Below, in pieces: positions 1-13,100 of a DNA stretch of 64,000 nt. The notes below the pieces were generated by a model. That model was not told where the DNA came from, did no database searches, and was given only the letters and a program-made list of their open reading frames with translations. The position numbers were made by a program, and so were the translations under genes. Within the stretch, counting starts at the first letter, position 1; each line of letters starts with the position of its first letter. Origin of the DNA: Ceratodon purpureus (lineage: Eukaryota > Streptophyta > Bryopsida > Pseudoditrichales > Ditrichaceae); NCBI GenBank assembly GCA_014871385.1, contig CM026427.1:17362362-17426361 (forward strand), in the 5' to 3' direction.

Positions 1-1490
1 AAGGTCACTGTAGTAAGTAAAGAATTTATAGAATGCAAAGTATTTCTTTAAAAGAATCTCTTTATAACTCTAATGTCTCAATTACCCCAAGTCACATATC
101 ACCCAAGTAATCCATTCTCTCAATTGGTTCAAGGGTAATGGGAGTTCAATTAGACAAGTACCATCTCTCGGTTTATTGCCATCACTCCCTTCCAAGTTCA
201 ATTAGACAATGCATTTATTATGCATATGCAAGTTCATTCATTACTAGGTTAGAATCTAGTGTTCAACCTATTTATGCCTATGAATGATGCTTTGGGATAT
301 GTTATGATAGATTAACTTATCTCAAGCAACTCCTTGCTTGTCTTCATCTTTTTCCTCCCATTCATCGCATTTCAATTAGACATGTAATCACTATCTACTC
401 ATTCACATTCAATCACACTCCAAGTCTATCATTCATCACAACTATGCTTCTCAATTGTATTACTCAATTACAATGACTATACTATTTCCCAATTGAATAC
501 ATTCAAGTTTTATTACAATGAAAACTAATAATCACCAAGGTTGATCACTCCTTAATAATTAATGCCACTTTTATCCATCAATGTACTCAATCTATTTTCC
601 ATAAACTCTAAGTCATTCTCAGTCTTCCATTTCAGATGGCCAATCTAATTTAAAAGACTATTAAGTAATACTCACTTCACTGTTCCAGTACTCACATGGA
701 ACTCTCATTCTCCATAATTCCCATTCACAACAATGCAATTGTCAATTGGACAAACTGTTGTGTTTATCTTCTATAATTTCTATTTTGTATTCACTCAATA
801 ACTCTTCCTTCGTTCTGAGTTCAAATAGACAATCTCACCCACTGTTCACTCTGCTCCATCAGTATCTTCGATTTCAATTAGACAGTATCCAGTGTGAGTC
901 ACCACATTCACTGTAACTCTCACCAACTATCCACTGTGTCAATTAGACATGGTCCATGCGAGTCAAGTTGACAATGTATGCATGCACATGGATGCATACC
1001 GGACCACCATCTTGTCCATTTGACCAGTGATAACTAGGCATTATGCATCAAATAATCTGAATTCAATTGTCAATTAGACAGTGGCAAATCTGCTCAGTTC
1101 TCCATTCTAATTCTATAATTCTACAGAGTAATACACTGTGCATCAGATCTATAGTTCAAATTGACAAAGAGCATTGTGTATCAATTAAACAGTGAGCTAC
1201 TCAGAGTGAAGTTGACAATCAATTAGACAATGGAATTCTATTTTTATATTTTTTACATAATGTGACTATCACTCACACAGTGTTGTGTGGTGTGGTGAAG
1301 TAATTCATTCTTCTTTCTTAATTCCTAGTTATGTCTTAATTTCTAAAAGGTGTGCCTGTACGTAGAGTCAATTTGACAAGTCGTGTCTGTAGGTAGGGTC
1401 ATGTCCCCTGAATTCTACACTATGTCCATTTGACTCTCAACCAGATTTCTACAGCCACTATCTCCATGGATGTCAAATTGACATGGTAAC
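1..1490. repeat. Cluster of a dispersed short motif (TCAATTAGACA-like)
   Basis: No gene is visible. The decamer CAATTAGACA occurs exactly at about 147, 199, 373, 875, 940, 1071 and 1220. One- or two-base variants (CAATTGGACA, CAAATAGACA, CAATTAAACA, CAAATTGACA, CAATTTGACA, CAAGTTGACA) lie near 743, 822, 964, 1157, 1182, 1369 and 1474. Reverse-complement forms (TGTCCATTTGA) lie near 1014 and 1424. Spacing is irregular, so this is not a tandem satellite. Such arrays are known from subterminal regions of some DNA transposons, but no terminal inverted repeat was recognised here. Confidence 0.7.
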
Positions 1491-1499
1491 TTGGTCCTA

Positions 1500-3640
1500 T
1501 TTACACTGTTTTTACTGAAAAGGGACTTTTCTCAAAAAAAGTCAGCTCACAGTTTTGCACATACAATACTAAAGCACAATAAGGCTGATACAAATGCTTA
1601 TATGAGGATACTACTATGTCATTATGAGGGAAAGAGAATATGCACAAGCTACAAGTTGTAATCCTAATAAACTTGCTCTCATCTCTAAAATCAAACCCAT
1701 GCATAATCCGATCCCCATGTGAATACACTAGTGGCTGAGGCCAATAATTTGAATTACTCTTTCCTTTCTTGAGCATAAACATCTTAGCTGCAAGGGCATA
1801 TAACTAGATTTGTTGAGTTTCCAACCCCTTGTTAGCAGACAAATTAGTAGCTTTGGCATGTTTGAGCTCTTCCCTCCAAGATGAAACCTTTAATTCCTCC
1901 TCTACTAGTTGTTCTTGTATTCTCTCCAACTTAATTTTCTCCTTGTAAACATTGGCGGCTTGTTCTTCTAGTGCCTTGATTAGCGCTGCCTCTTGTTTTT
2001 CCTATTCCTTTAGCGTGGCCATGACCATGCCCATCACTCGGATTGTTTGCTCCTCCAGACGGCGCCATCAACCCTTTTTGTTGCCTCCTCCTTCAAATCT
2101 TGCTTGTGCTTCTGCTCCAACTGTATTGCTTCCATTAAACCATTCACAACTTACAGCCACTTCTACACTACATCCTTTTCCACTATGCCACTCCTCTGTC
2201 CAGCATGAATGTCTTTTTACAACCAAATTCTAGATACCATTGCGGATTTAAATCCAACATCACCCTCTCCAAAGCCTCAAAGCCAAGACTTACTTCAAAC
2301 TACCACCTAAGATACATGATGGCACCCGGCATTCCACGACTTTCAATCCTGCCCTTGACCCCTTGCTCCATCTTTACAAACTTACCAAGTTACAGCTTAA
2401 TCCCCCGCCATTCTTTTCCTTGCACATCAATCTTTCCTTTCTCTTCCACACTCCTAGACACAACTATCTTCTTCCTAAGTTCATCTAGCTTTATCCAATC
2501 CAACTTGTACAAGCTGGATTGCCGCTTGTTGGTTCGTCTTCAAACGCACACAAGTTGACTCGGATTCCATCCTCCTTGTACTCAAGAGTAACCCCTTCAG
2601 CAAAGCCCACAATGATGAGGTTAGGAGTCTCTTCTTCTCCTTGTTGGTAAAGAATGGAATGCAAGTACTTTACCCTATCCACGACCTTCTTCACGGCGCA
2701 ACTCTGCCAATTGAAGCCACTACGTCGACCATCTCCGTATGGCTTCATAAATAACTTCTGCAAGGAATTAGAGATGATTGTATTCCTGCAAAAGTGGTGG
2801 CGGTTGTCTTTGTCACTTAGGAGTCCAAACTCCTCCTGAAAATCAGCCTTCTTGAACTCTCTTAGAGGCTTCTTCAACTTAGAAATTTAATTGTCTACAT
2901 CTTTGACGCTATGAAGGCCTTCTTCGACCTCATGTTCCCCTTCCTCTTCCTCTTCAATGCAAATTTTGAACCTCCGCCTTATTGATGCAAAACCTCTTTT
3001 GGCTCTTTGGAGCAAATTTTACGTCTCCCTTGCCCACCTTTCAAGAACTAACTGCCTCCTTTTTCAGTGCTTGATTATTGTTGTACTCATCAGCAGGAGT
3101 CTCTTCCCTCACCACTAACTTGGTCTTCTTGAGTGCGGACCACTCTACCTCACCTTCTTTGCTCCATTCACCCTACATACTCCGCTCTATTGCTAGATCA
3201 CTCGTCACTATGCAAGCAACGGCTGTGCTACCAACCTATTGCTAAAAGATCAATCCATGTTAAACCCTATTTCTATTTTATATTTTCAAAGAGTCCTAAA
3301 CGCGTTGTGCAATCCTTCACAAGAAACTCTAAAGGTAATGCCCAATAGTCTACTTTGTACTTCCAACTCGGAATAGGAGCTTCTCCATTGTTAGCGATGG
3401 CAGCCAATGCTACCTCAACGGCCTCTAAAATGCAAGCCGTGAATCCCTCACTCGACGCGTCTCTTCCTCCTTTAAAATCCCAGAGCTCAAGTCGACAAAA
3501 GCCCTTTTGTCCAGGACCAAGCAATGAAGATAGAGATTTGGTTTACAAAATTGAGGACCGAAACATGCAAAGAGCAAGTCCTAACCAGAGAATTATGAAA
3601 CACTACTCACGACATCCTCAACAAGAGGTGCAAGACAATG
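1500..3640 (-). pseudogene. Decayed coding-like sequence, product not recognised
   Basis: On the minus strand several open stretches follow one another in the same direction: about 3524-3273 (83 codons), 2877-2491 (128 codons, open for some distance beyond) and 1782-1501 (93 codons). They have protein-like composition, with charged helices rich in Lys and Glu and few low-complexity runs. Stops and frame changes separate them, so this is either a multi-exon gene whose joints I could not place or, more likely, a decayed gene or transposon ORF. I recognise no domain. The plus-strand frames over the same interval are proline/serine-rich and look like shadows. Confidence 0.35.
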
Positions 3641-4592
3641 GCAACCTCTAGTCATTGGTCACCAAAAGTGACTAATGTTCGTTGTACCGATGGTCATTGG
3701 TCACTAGAAAGGATAACAAAAATGGTAATGGATGACAATTAGTTGTAAAATCCTTTTGCATTCTACTAGTCACTTACTACATAAATGAATACTATAAGCA
3801 CTATACTTGAATCCTTCATGACTTGACATGTTAGAAATTATCTATGAAATATAGGCATCCATTTGATCCTAAATTCTACCTTGTTAATTTATCATTATTC
3901 ATATGAGGTGTATATAAAAAACGTACTAGTACAATATTTTGAAGTTAAAATCTAGCATATCCTTCCAAACTACAATAAATTGCAAATCTTCTTATTGATT
4001 CCCACACCCTTCATTTTTTAAATTCCAAATTTTAATAGAATATACTACATGAAACTGTTAATGTCTTACTTCAATCATATGCCAACTCAAACTATATAGA
4101 TTGTAACAACCTTGTCCACATTTAGTTATATATCTAAAAAAATATATAGGTGATTAATTATACTTTTCCTCACTTAAAAAGACATTCCAAAATACACATT
4201 TGTTCCCAAGTATAACCAAAAATTTACTTTCTCAATGTAATAGTAGCTTCACCATGTTTTCTTATTTTCTTTTAAATGTTAGAATATGTCTTTGAAGTTA
4301 TAATTAGAATTCCAATCTTGTAGTTTTTAATTGTCTTTATGAACCTACTAGAATTTATTTTACTATTAGTTGGCCAAAACTAGAAATAAATATTCTATTC
4401 TAACTTTATCCAAAAAAAATACATCCACTATATTCTATGAATTTGTATAGCATTTATTTTTCTTTCCTCCAATGATATAATTAAAATTTTGACTTTCGCC
4501 CCCAATAATGGGCAACAATAGCGCCACTGGCTGACGACTTAGAGGTAGCAAACTCCCATTGGAGTATCATACGATTGAAAGCGGACGACCAA
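3641..4592. other. AT-rich intergenic DNA
   Basis: No gene seen. A short interrupted palindrome (CATTGGTCAC then GTGACTAATG) sits at about 3653-3676, with a direct echo of GTCATTGGTCAC at about 3692-3703. The remainder is AT-rich without recognisable features. Confidence 0.5.
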
Positions 4593-4626
4593 GCCTTGCA
4601 AAAATGATACAAAACTTTAGGGCCGT

Positions 4627-4745
4627 GTAACTTCCTCAAATATTATCCAAATTGGCATTAAGTGGTGTTTTTTGGCATTTATATTTCTTGTAGATGCCCA
4701 AAAACATCTCACAATGCCAATTTGGATTTGTTTTTAGGAAGTTAC
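4627..4745. repeat. 119 bp hairpin nested in the left arm (mirror copy at 6672-6790)
   Basis: The segment starts GTAACTTCCT and ends AGGAAGTTAC. Its halves are imperfect reverse complements, sharing ATCCAAATTGGCATT and a GTTTTTTGGCAT block around a short AT-rich loop. Because it lies in the arm, it is present twice in opposite orientation. It looks like a small MITE or hairpin trapped in the larger inverted repeat. Confidence 0.75.
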
Positions 4746-5384
4746 GGGACTCTATCGGTTCTTGTGTCAGATGAAGCAAACGGCCATCACGGACGGTCCT
4801 TCCTTCTCCTTGCTCTCTTCCCTCTTCCTTCTTTCACCAATGTCCTCACCTCTCTAACCCCCTTTCCTTCTTAACTTCTTCGAGTCCCTCCCTTCCTTGG
4901 CAAAACTAAGAGACTCCCATACCTTCCATTTTTGAATATGAAGTTTTGCACGTGCAGTCCAAATTGGGAAGTTCCAAACACATGCATTAATTGGCAGACG
5001 AACGTCCAAAAGAGTTTTTTGCCCCCTCTTCGTCATTGTCTACCTTCATGTTTATATTGTTCGCTCAAAATTGACCTCTGCCATATCTGCCTCAATTTGT
5101 ATTCGTTTTACGCATTTGAGAACTTCTACGGCATCTAAATTTCATGCTGATGTCAAAAGTGTCCTCATAATTAGTAACTGTATTCAAAATAATGCTTGAA
5201 GAGCCTTTGAAAGCTGTTGTCTATCCCATTATTTCCTTTCATTCGCCCCCAATTCCCAACCATTGAGAAATTCTTCTTTGTTGTCGGCCCCTAGCATAAC
5301 CATTGCAAACGTATTCCTTTGATTTCAATTCATTGATTCTCTCCAATAACTTAATTTCTCACCACCATCTGATAACTTCAATTA

Positions 5385-6250
5385 ACCCCTAAAAATCCAA
5401 GAAAGCCGAAATGGGTTTTTGCTGTTTTGGACAGCCACGATGAGGAGGTTGAAATTCATACTTTTGCCTAAGATTTTTACTGGATACTCCCTATACTGCA
5501 AAGTGTATGTGGTAAAATTTTCAAAGCCAAATTCCAATTTTAAGATCTTCATCTAGAAATTTTAGGTTTCAAGTCCAAAACGGGCAGCTTAAAATTAGGG
5601 TTTTTTTATTTTTTTTTTCTTGAAATATTTTCATAACCAAACCACCACTCAAATTCCAAAGAGACCCAAGTCAAAAAATAAACCAATTTTACAAGGGCAG
5701 CCTCCAAAAATTACAAAGACAAGCTTCAAATTTTTGAATTATTTCTTTCAAAATTCGTCAAAATTTGAGATTTTGAAATTTTTCAAAAATAATTGCGCCT
5801 AAAAATAAAAAATGTATAAAGGCACCTAACCACCGTTTAGATTTTTTTAAAACCAAGTTTACATAACGTCATACATATTTTGCGATATCAACGTTTTTAG
5901 ACCCACTTCTAGAAAATAATTTTTATGAAGGTCTTAAAAAAGGAATAAGTCTCTAAAATCATGCATGGAGGTACCCAACTTGATTACCTACATGGAAAAA
6001 AATATGAGCAAAATGTTTGGGATAATGAACATCAAGTCCCCATTTTCACCATTTACCCTATGTCGTTCGGTTTATACCAAAAAAATGTTTTGCTGCAACT
6101 TTAAACATAATAATCTCACAAATGGTAAATATCCAACACTTGAAAATTTCAATAGTACTTCTAAAAAGGGTAAAGATCAAGATCTTACGGTTGGATGTCT
6201 AAAAAAAGGAAACAAAATTGGTTCAAACCGTCATTCCCACAAAGTGGTCA
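5385..6250 (+). repeat. Dispersed repeat family A, copy 1 (spacer of the inverted-repeat element)
   Basis: This stretch matches 17160-18060 in reverse orientation at moderate identity. Shared landmarks include TTTTTACTGGAT, a CCAAAACGGGCAG block, TCTAGAAATTTTAGGTTTCA, TACATGGAAAAAAAT and GATCTTACGGTTG. No open reading frame is conserved between copies. It is probably part of a non-autonomous transposon or satellite-like dispersed repeat. Confidence 0.7.
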
Positions 6251-6824
6251 AAAATGACAGTTTTGGAACTTGGAGCTTCAAAAAACGGCTGGATTTTTAG
6301 GGGTTAAAAACTTCAAGAAGAAACTATTGAATAAAATAGTTCAAAAGTATGCCCATTACCATATCCCTCTCAGAGGGTAAATAAGGTCCTTCTTGCCAAA
6401 AACTCATTTGGACCTTCGTCTGCCAATTAATGCATGTGTTTGGAACTTCCCAATTTGGACTGCACGTGCAAAACTTCATATTCAAAAATGGAAGGTATGG
6501 GAGTCTCTTAGTTTTGCCAAGGAAGGGAGGGACTCGAAGAAGTTAAGAAGGAAAGGGGGTTAGAGAGGTGAGGACATTGGTGAAAGAAGGAAGAGGGAAG
6601 AGAGCAAGGAGAAGGAAGGACCGTCCGTGATGGCCGTTTGCTTCATCTGACACAAGAACCGATAGAGTCCCGTAACTTCCTAAAAACAAATCCAAATTGG
6701 CATTGTGAGATGTTTTTGGGCATCTACAAGAAATATAAATGCCAAAAAACACCACTTAATGCCAATTTGGATAATATTTGAGGAAGTTACACGGCCCTAA
6801 AGTTTTGTATCATTTTTGCAAGGC

Positions 6825-9000
6825 CTAGTCGTCCACGAGGCCGTTGGCTGAGGACTTTCGTTTTGACATCCATGGTGCTTGCCCTGCCATCAACCATTAG
6901 GAGAAATTAGTAATCTCAAAGGGGCCTTCAACATCTACACGTGCTAAAAAATTTGAGCCAAACCGTGCACTTTTGATGGTGGCACCTATGGTACCATCTC
7001 AATGACAGCTGTGCAGTTCCATGGGTCCAGCGATGGGTCCAGCCAATTGACGCTGCTAGCGCTACCAATACTGCGAGCAGTGCCATTACTTCCCGCAATG
7101 TAGCTTCTAATGCTGTCAGCGGGCAGCGACATGCACCAATGGTTTTTATGGGGAGGGGTGTTTGGGCATCGATTCATCTATCACGGGCTCTCTTAGAAGG
7201 CCCCTTTGGTATCCCATTTTTCTCCTAATGAAATTCAAAATGCTTTATACATGCAGAAGATGTGTAGTAAGGGCATCACTACCTACACTCGTAAGCGCTC
7301 GCAATGCTAAATGACCTCGTATGATGATCGTCCAAAGATGGGAATGTTGCCCTTTGCTCATATGCTTGGATTGCCACGAAGACCATGTACAACTTTTTGC
7401 TTTTCAAGAACAACGTTATTCCTATAGGGATTCAAAGTCTTTGGAATATAGCCTCTACCATTCTTATTGAATGTCTGCATTTTGTCTTCTACCCCCCCCC
7501 CCCCCCCCCCCCCCACCTACCCCCCGTCCCAATTGTTTCCTTTGACTAGATCTATGACAATTCTAGATTATCGATTAATATCTCGCCCTCCATGGAAAAC
7601 CCAAACTGGTTAAAAATAGATTTGGCCTGGTGTGTTGGCAAACCCCTTAGAAATCAATATTAGTTGAAACTCAAAAGGACCTTTCCTTGTACTTTACTCC
7701 TTGTCTCGTCACAATTACATTCAAACGCCTTGATTTGTGGTGGGTCACTTAAAAGAAATGTCTGAATGCGCCCATCATAAAGTGTTGGATCCAACATTGC
7801 CAGTTTGGTTTTTCCAGGGAGGGCGAGATATGTGGAAGTACATATAGATCTCAACTCCAAAGTCAAAACCCTCCTTTGAATTCATTGCTAAATTGTTGTT
7901 TATATATGCCGCCATTCTCTCTTCAATTGATTAGAGATTCCCAAACTACCCCATATGTGTGACTATGGCATGTTTATAAGAACCTTCCTCTTTGTCCATC
8001 AAATTATGTTGCAAATTCGTAATTCTACAACACCTGCGATCTGGGTAGAATGGTTGGGAAATCTAGAATTTTCAGAGATTATCAGTTTCACATTGTTTAA
8101 CATGTTTAGCTTCTTATCCAAGGCACAATATCCATACAAGGATCTTCAATCTATACTCAAAGATTGATGCAATGCATGCTTGGTACATGCAAAACGCATT
8201 ATATATTGATAGATTCAAATTTGGAATGAACAAAAACTTTGCTTCATCCACAAGATCAACCTTCAATGTAAGATTTCCAAACACAATGTACCTTCAGATA
8301 TCAAACAATATCTCTACAAAGTGGCGCTCTTTCATTACTTATAGCTGTCAAAGAAAAGATGGAACTCATTGCAAATATTAAATTCCTAGCTTCACGCTTG
8401 TCTTGTTCCTAGAATCCAACAGCTACTTAACAATATTTAATCTTTCGGGGACACCTATCCAAAGTCTAAAGGTCTAAAACAACTTGCTAAATCCTTGTCT
8501 CATTGTCATCTTTCATACAAGAGATCAAGTACAAAACAATGTGTACAAGCACTATGAGCAAGATAGTACCGTAATTTAGAGCATAGCAAATGAGTCCTTC
8601 CCTCTTCATCTCTCTCATGCAACAACTTCGCAGGCAAGATGGAACTTTTTTGGCCGGTATTGGAACACTGTGGCGCACGTTCTAGCCATGATGGGAACAA
8701 TTTGACAATCCCCTACCATCAACAACTTTCATCCCATCAAGAACCATTTTTTTCTTACAATTCATACACCATTTTCTCTATATTCAACCTTTCATTTACT
8801 GAGATGGTTTGGGCTCCCTTTATTTCTCCCCATCGAGCGGTGGCTCAATTGCCAAGTTTGGTAGGTTCCATTTTGCTGGCCCTCCCCATTTTACGGTCCT
8901 TGGGTCTTTTTTTGAATTTTTTTTTTATAAATTACTCTATGGGGATCCTCTTGAGATCAATAGGACCCCACTCAAGCAAATACCGTAGGTTATAGCAGGC
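6825..9000. other. Intergenic DNA, no gene recognised
   Basis: No supported gene. It contains a run of about 22 C at 7493-7514 interrupted only at its end. Short open frames on both strands have no recognisable family. Base composition is less AT-rich than in neighbouring spacers between about 6840 and 8400, which could mark old decayed coding sequence, but nothing can be named. Confidence 0.4.
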
Positions 9001-9080
9001 TGGGCACCGTTTTGCCTAATAATTATTAAAGTGCAAAAAATGGGCACCGTTTTGCCTAATAATTATTAAAGTGCAAAAAA
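9001..9080. repeat. Two perfect tandem copies of a 40 bp unit
   Basis: 9001-9040 and 9041-9080 are identical, each starting TGGGCACCGTTTTGCC. Just downstream, up to about 9230, the phrase CTCAAAGTTGAG and its variants recur five times with irregular spacing. Confidence 0.95.
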
Positions 9081-9239
9081 TGGTTAGGCAGTTCACACAA
9101 TAATATTTCAAAGTTGAGCATTTTTCAAATTCTCAAAGTACTATGAGGAAATGGTATCTCAAGGTCAAGCAACCAATATCTCAAAGTCGAGTAATAATAT
9201 CTCAAAGTTGGGCACACAAAGTTGAGAATTTCCGGAAAA

Positions 9240-10119
9240 CTAAGGGAGTCTTGAAAATAATTATTTTCTGCCTAAGCTGCTAATAAGCTACGGAAATAGG
9301 AGCAAAGATTTGTCCCCACCCGTGCCACTCCCTCCCCAACCTGGCCTCCGAGATACCGCCCGATGGGGGGGTTTTAGACAGATCTGATGGTCTGCATACA
9401 TTGCTTAAGTATCATTCTTGTACCATTTTGGACCCTTTACCATACTCAGAATGTAGATCGGATTATTGCAACATGCGCATGTTCTAAATATGAAACTCTG
9501 AACCGGTCTATTTGTAATCCAGTGCAGTTTAGATCGAAAGTTATTTGGGTTTGAGTCAGTTTCGCGACCACTTTCTGGTCTCCTGGGCTCCAAAGGGACA
9601 TTGAAACTACATCGTGTGAAAAGGTAGGGAAAGAAGCTTAACCAGCACAAAGCAAAATGTTGGTTGATTGAAAGTGAGAGCTAGGCAACACCTAATTGTG
9701 GAAGCAGCTAAAGTCTGGAACAAACCGATGCCAACCCTCTAATGAATAACAAATCTTTACAATACTGTCGTACCTTGATCCCCTGTGGCCTTGCCCTATT
9801 AATGCGAGGTTGCACATTACAGTAATTAAAATTAATTTTAAAAAATTATTATAAAAATTTATTTTAAAAAAAAAACTAAAAATTAAAAAAACAACTCCCC
9901 AGCCATTGTAATCAAAGGTTTCTTGGTCATACTCTGCCTCAGAACGCTCCATTAACGTGCCACTCGTGAAAAAGACGCTGATGCATTCGATCAGATCACA
10001 AGGCCCATGCAATCCATGGCAACAGCAAAAAGCCAGACCCTAAGAATCAAATTGACATCAACTTGGACATACCTCTAACCTCTAAAACATGGCACAAGTG
10101 CAGGCAGAGGCCCATTCTC
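9240..10119. other. 3' flank of the MACPF gene
   Basis: No gene seen. This holds the downstream region of the minus-strand MACPF gene. An A/T-rich stretch (AATTTTAAAAAATTATTATAA) at about 9831-9890 may contribute to a polyadenylation region, but no single signal can be fixed. A short C/G run (CCCGATGGGGGGG) occurs near 9359. Confidence 0.3.
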
Positions 10120-13100
10120 CTAATAGTGTAAGAGCGAGTATTTGACTCGCAATGAGATTTTACCACCATCCACATCCATCTTGGCCCCTGTCACAAGCCA
10201 GTGTCCAGGCATGTCCTGGGGTCCTTTCTTCATCTCTGTGATGTCTACAAACTTCAGCAGCTTCAACGGTTGCGCCTTTGGCCCCTTGTTGCAGACAGCT
10301 GAGTTGGGATTAAATGGAGGCTGCAAGTGGTATATCCATTAGAACAAAACTCATGACAAAAGCTGATCTTATAAAGTCAACCCTTAAAGACGTGAATGAG
10401 GAAGGACACAAAATAGAAACATACATGCAAAAGGCATGCATTAGAAGCGAAAGGTTTAGTGCCAGCAACCAACATCCGAATAAACATAAAATGATTACAA
10501 CAAAATTATTCACAAAAATGCTGGATGACAGCCAAACAAGCTACCGAGTGATAAATTAGAAAATGATCGAACTCAAACAGCCGTAGAATCTTACTGGCAT
10601 TTGCTGTTGCTGTTGCTTCCCGGAGAAACCCAACTGAGAGAATAAGCCTGACTTCTGGGAAATGGCAGGTGTGTTGTCCCAAACAGAACGTCGAATTGAG
10701 CACTTAGGAACTCGTGAAAACAAAAGCTTCAAATAAAGAACGTTCTTGATTCCAAAGTCCCACACCTTTTACAAAAAAACACATCAGACAAAACGTCAGA
10801 CAAAGCCAAAATCCGCGAACTACACAAAATACTATTCTCTCGTATACCTCCAACACCAACTAGAAGTGAGCAATAGTTAAGATTCAGATGACTGGAGAAA
10901 CTACCAAAACGCAGAAGAGGTCATGCATACCTGTAACTGTGCTCCAGTCACAATGTGAGCATCATTTGTTTCTCCAACCCATGATTCATTGAATTCAATG
11001 GGGACAGTGCTGACATGGCTGAAGCCTTTCCACTGCACCGGCTCAAACCATCGTGTATCCTGCTCCTCAGGTGCCTTCCAAATGGGCTTTCCTATAGAGA
11101 CATGAGTATCCCAATGAGGCTGCAATATACGAGGAAGTGTTGTTAGATGCTGCAAGTGAATTGCAAGTCTGTTGCACTTCACCCCTTCCAAGTAAAGGCG
11201 GAGGCCCGTCACTGGTCTTCTGCCCACTGAGACCTGCAGCAAATCAAACAGAGACTTTTCAGAATATATTAAAGAGCATATGCATACAGTCGTGTTGATT
11301 CAGATGTGAATGAGCATTCATGAACAGAGCAACATCAGCAGAACGGGAAACCCCGAATATCGTTCTGCAATCTATAGACCCATTAGTAGGCAATAAGTAG
11401 CATGGTCCTCAAACCGCTCCAACAAAAGCCCATACACGATCCACCTAACTTGTGCAGTGTGCGTGGTTCATAATTAAATTGTTCGTTTTCTAAAAGAGTT
11501 TCAGTCGAGGGTGATTTGTACCCCTTGGGTGCTTGAAATATTAAAATCCCAGCATTACACAATTATAAAGCAACGTGGCAGAGATCAATGTGTACAAGTT
11601 GTATTTCTAATCGAGAAAAAATTAGAGTAGAGGTTTTCTAGGCATAACTAACCTGGTTCGTGCTCACGTATAGCTTGGGACCCATCAGGCTGAACTGCAT
11701 CGCTGGGCAGACAGGCTCTTTCCTCCTAGGTCCAAGTGAGAGCTCAGCTAATGAAGGTGACCATTGAGTAGGAACTTGAAACTCCAAGAAGTTTTGTAGC
11801 TCTTCAATAGGGGGCTTATCTGCATAAACATCATGGTAAACCATTCAGTAATTTTAGAAGATTATCACAATTCTTGCATAGAATTCTTGGTAGATAGATC
11901 CTCTCAATGAACACTCATTAAAAGAGTACAAATATCAGATGAAACAACCAATACACTTCGAAGGTAACCAAGAACTGCATCATGCTGGCTGACTTGGCAG
12001 AAAAGTGCGAAGCAGTTTACCCTCCAGTTTTCAACAAATACAACCCCCCCTCCCCTCGTCTTTGAACATATCTACAAAGTGCAATTCAATCCTGACATCT
12101 TTCCTTGTCCAGCATAAGAGTAAGAGATAAGTGCATTACATCTCATGTACAAGTTGACAGCGTGGCTTAAATATCCATTGCCAGGTATGCCGCTTATCAA
12201 TGAGGAAATCGGCACAAACGTCATGGCAATGACATCGGGAGTCTCGGGGACCGTTGCGAGCCACTTCTGATGCGAATCCACCATGTCATCACCTCCTCTG
12301 CGCCTGTAGAAGATCTCTACATCTTGCGCCTGCAGGAAAATTCACCAATCTCAGAAAATGTTTACAGCCTAACTCTGTCCTCCTCACACTTCTAGTTAAA
12401 AATCCTACACTTCCATCTGATACATACTTCCTTGAAATCACCCCGCAACAAGTTTCCAGTTAAAGAAGAAAACGAGCTGTGAAAATACTTAGCCAACTCC
12501 TTTCCATTTTGGACCGGCTGTTCCTGGTGCATGCCAACCAGTCAGTAAATTTACGGGAAAACAAACTTACTTCTTTAGAATATGACGTGGAAGATGCAGG
12601 AAGGTTCAATCGAGCTGCCGTATTGTTTACAGAAAAAGCATCTACAGCCTGCACCCGAAACAGAAGCAAACATGTCAATACACGAGGTTTTAGTGATTAC
12701 CTCAGTACTCCTTACAATACACCACATCCTTTCTCCAATTTTCATGACATTCTTGCTTTGCTGAAAGTCTAAAGAAAGATATATAGCCAACTAAATGCAA
12801 CATAACCTGCCTTGTCTAAAAGACTACAAACCAAGATCGATACTGTCCAGCATATTATACGAGCTCACATAGGTAAAAATTAAGTCCACCGAGCGAGTGA
12901 TTGTAGAGAGCTAGAAATAGAAGGGAGGAAACTACAATATACTCAAGAGCAAGGCCTCAAAATCGTCAAATTGGCAGGAGTGAACTATATACACAAATCG
13001 TCATCGAAGTACAATCTGTCTCAAACGATTATTAAGCTGCTCGTATGTTCATAATTACATTGGAAGTGCCAGAATGTACACTCCACTACAGCATATGGTT

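Larger units (their letters stand above)
4593..6824. repeat. Long inverted-repeat (foldback-like) element with identical 410 bp arms
   Basis: The left arm 4593-5002 and the right arm 6415-6824 are reverse complements without indels (paired coordinates always sum to 11417), and I found no mismatch by reading. Outside the arms the similarity stops quickly (only a few bases such as GGACGAC are shared). The spacer 5003-6414 is 1.4 kb and non-coding. Both arms contain the same 70-codon open frame, which I treat as fortuitous because its end is pyrimidine-rich and it lacks a recognisable domain. Identical arms suggest a young insertion or recent gene conversion. I saw no clear target-site duplication, so the superfamily is not assigned (Mutator-like or foldback elements are possible). 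Confidence 0.85.

Noticed and set aside
4662-4874. 70-codon frame repeated identically at 6543-6755
   Set aside because: Identical only because it lies in the perfect inverted arms; half of it overlaps the nested hairpin, and no homology was recognised.
7488-7520. C run as a possible regulatory G-quadruplex site
   Set aside because: Other C/G runs in the window (16213, 16689, 38454, 48384) are associated with simple-sequence expansion; nothing specific supports a function.
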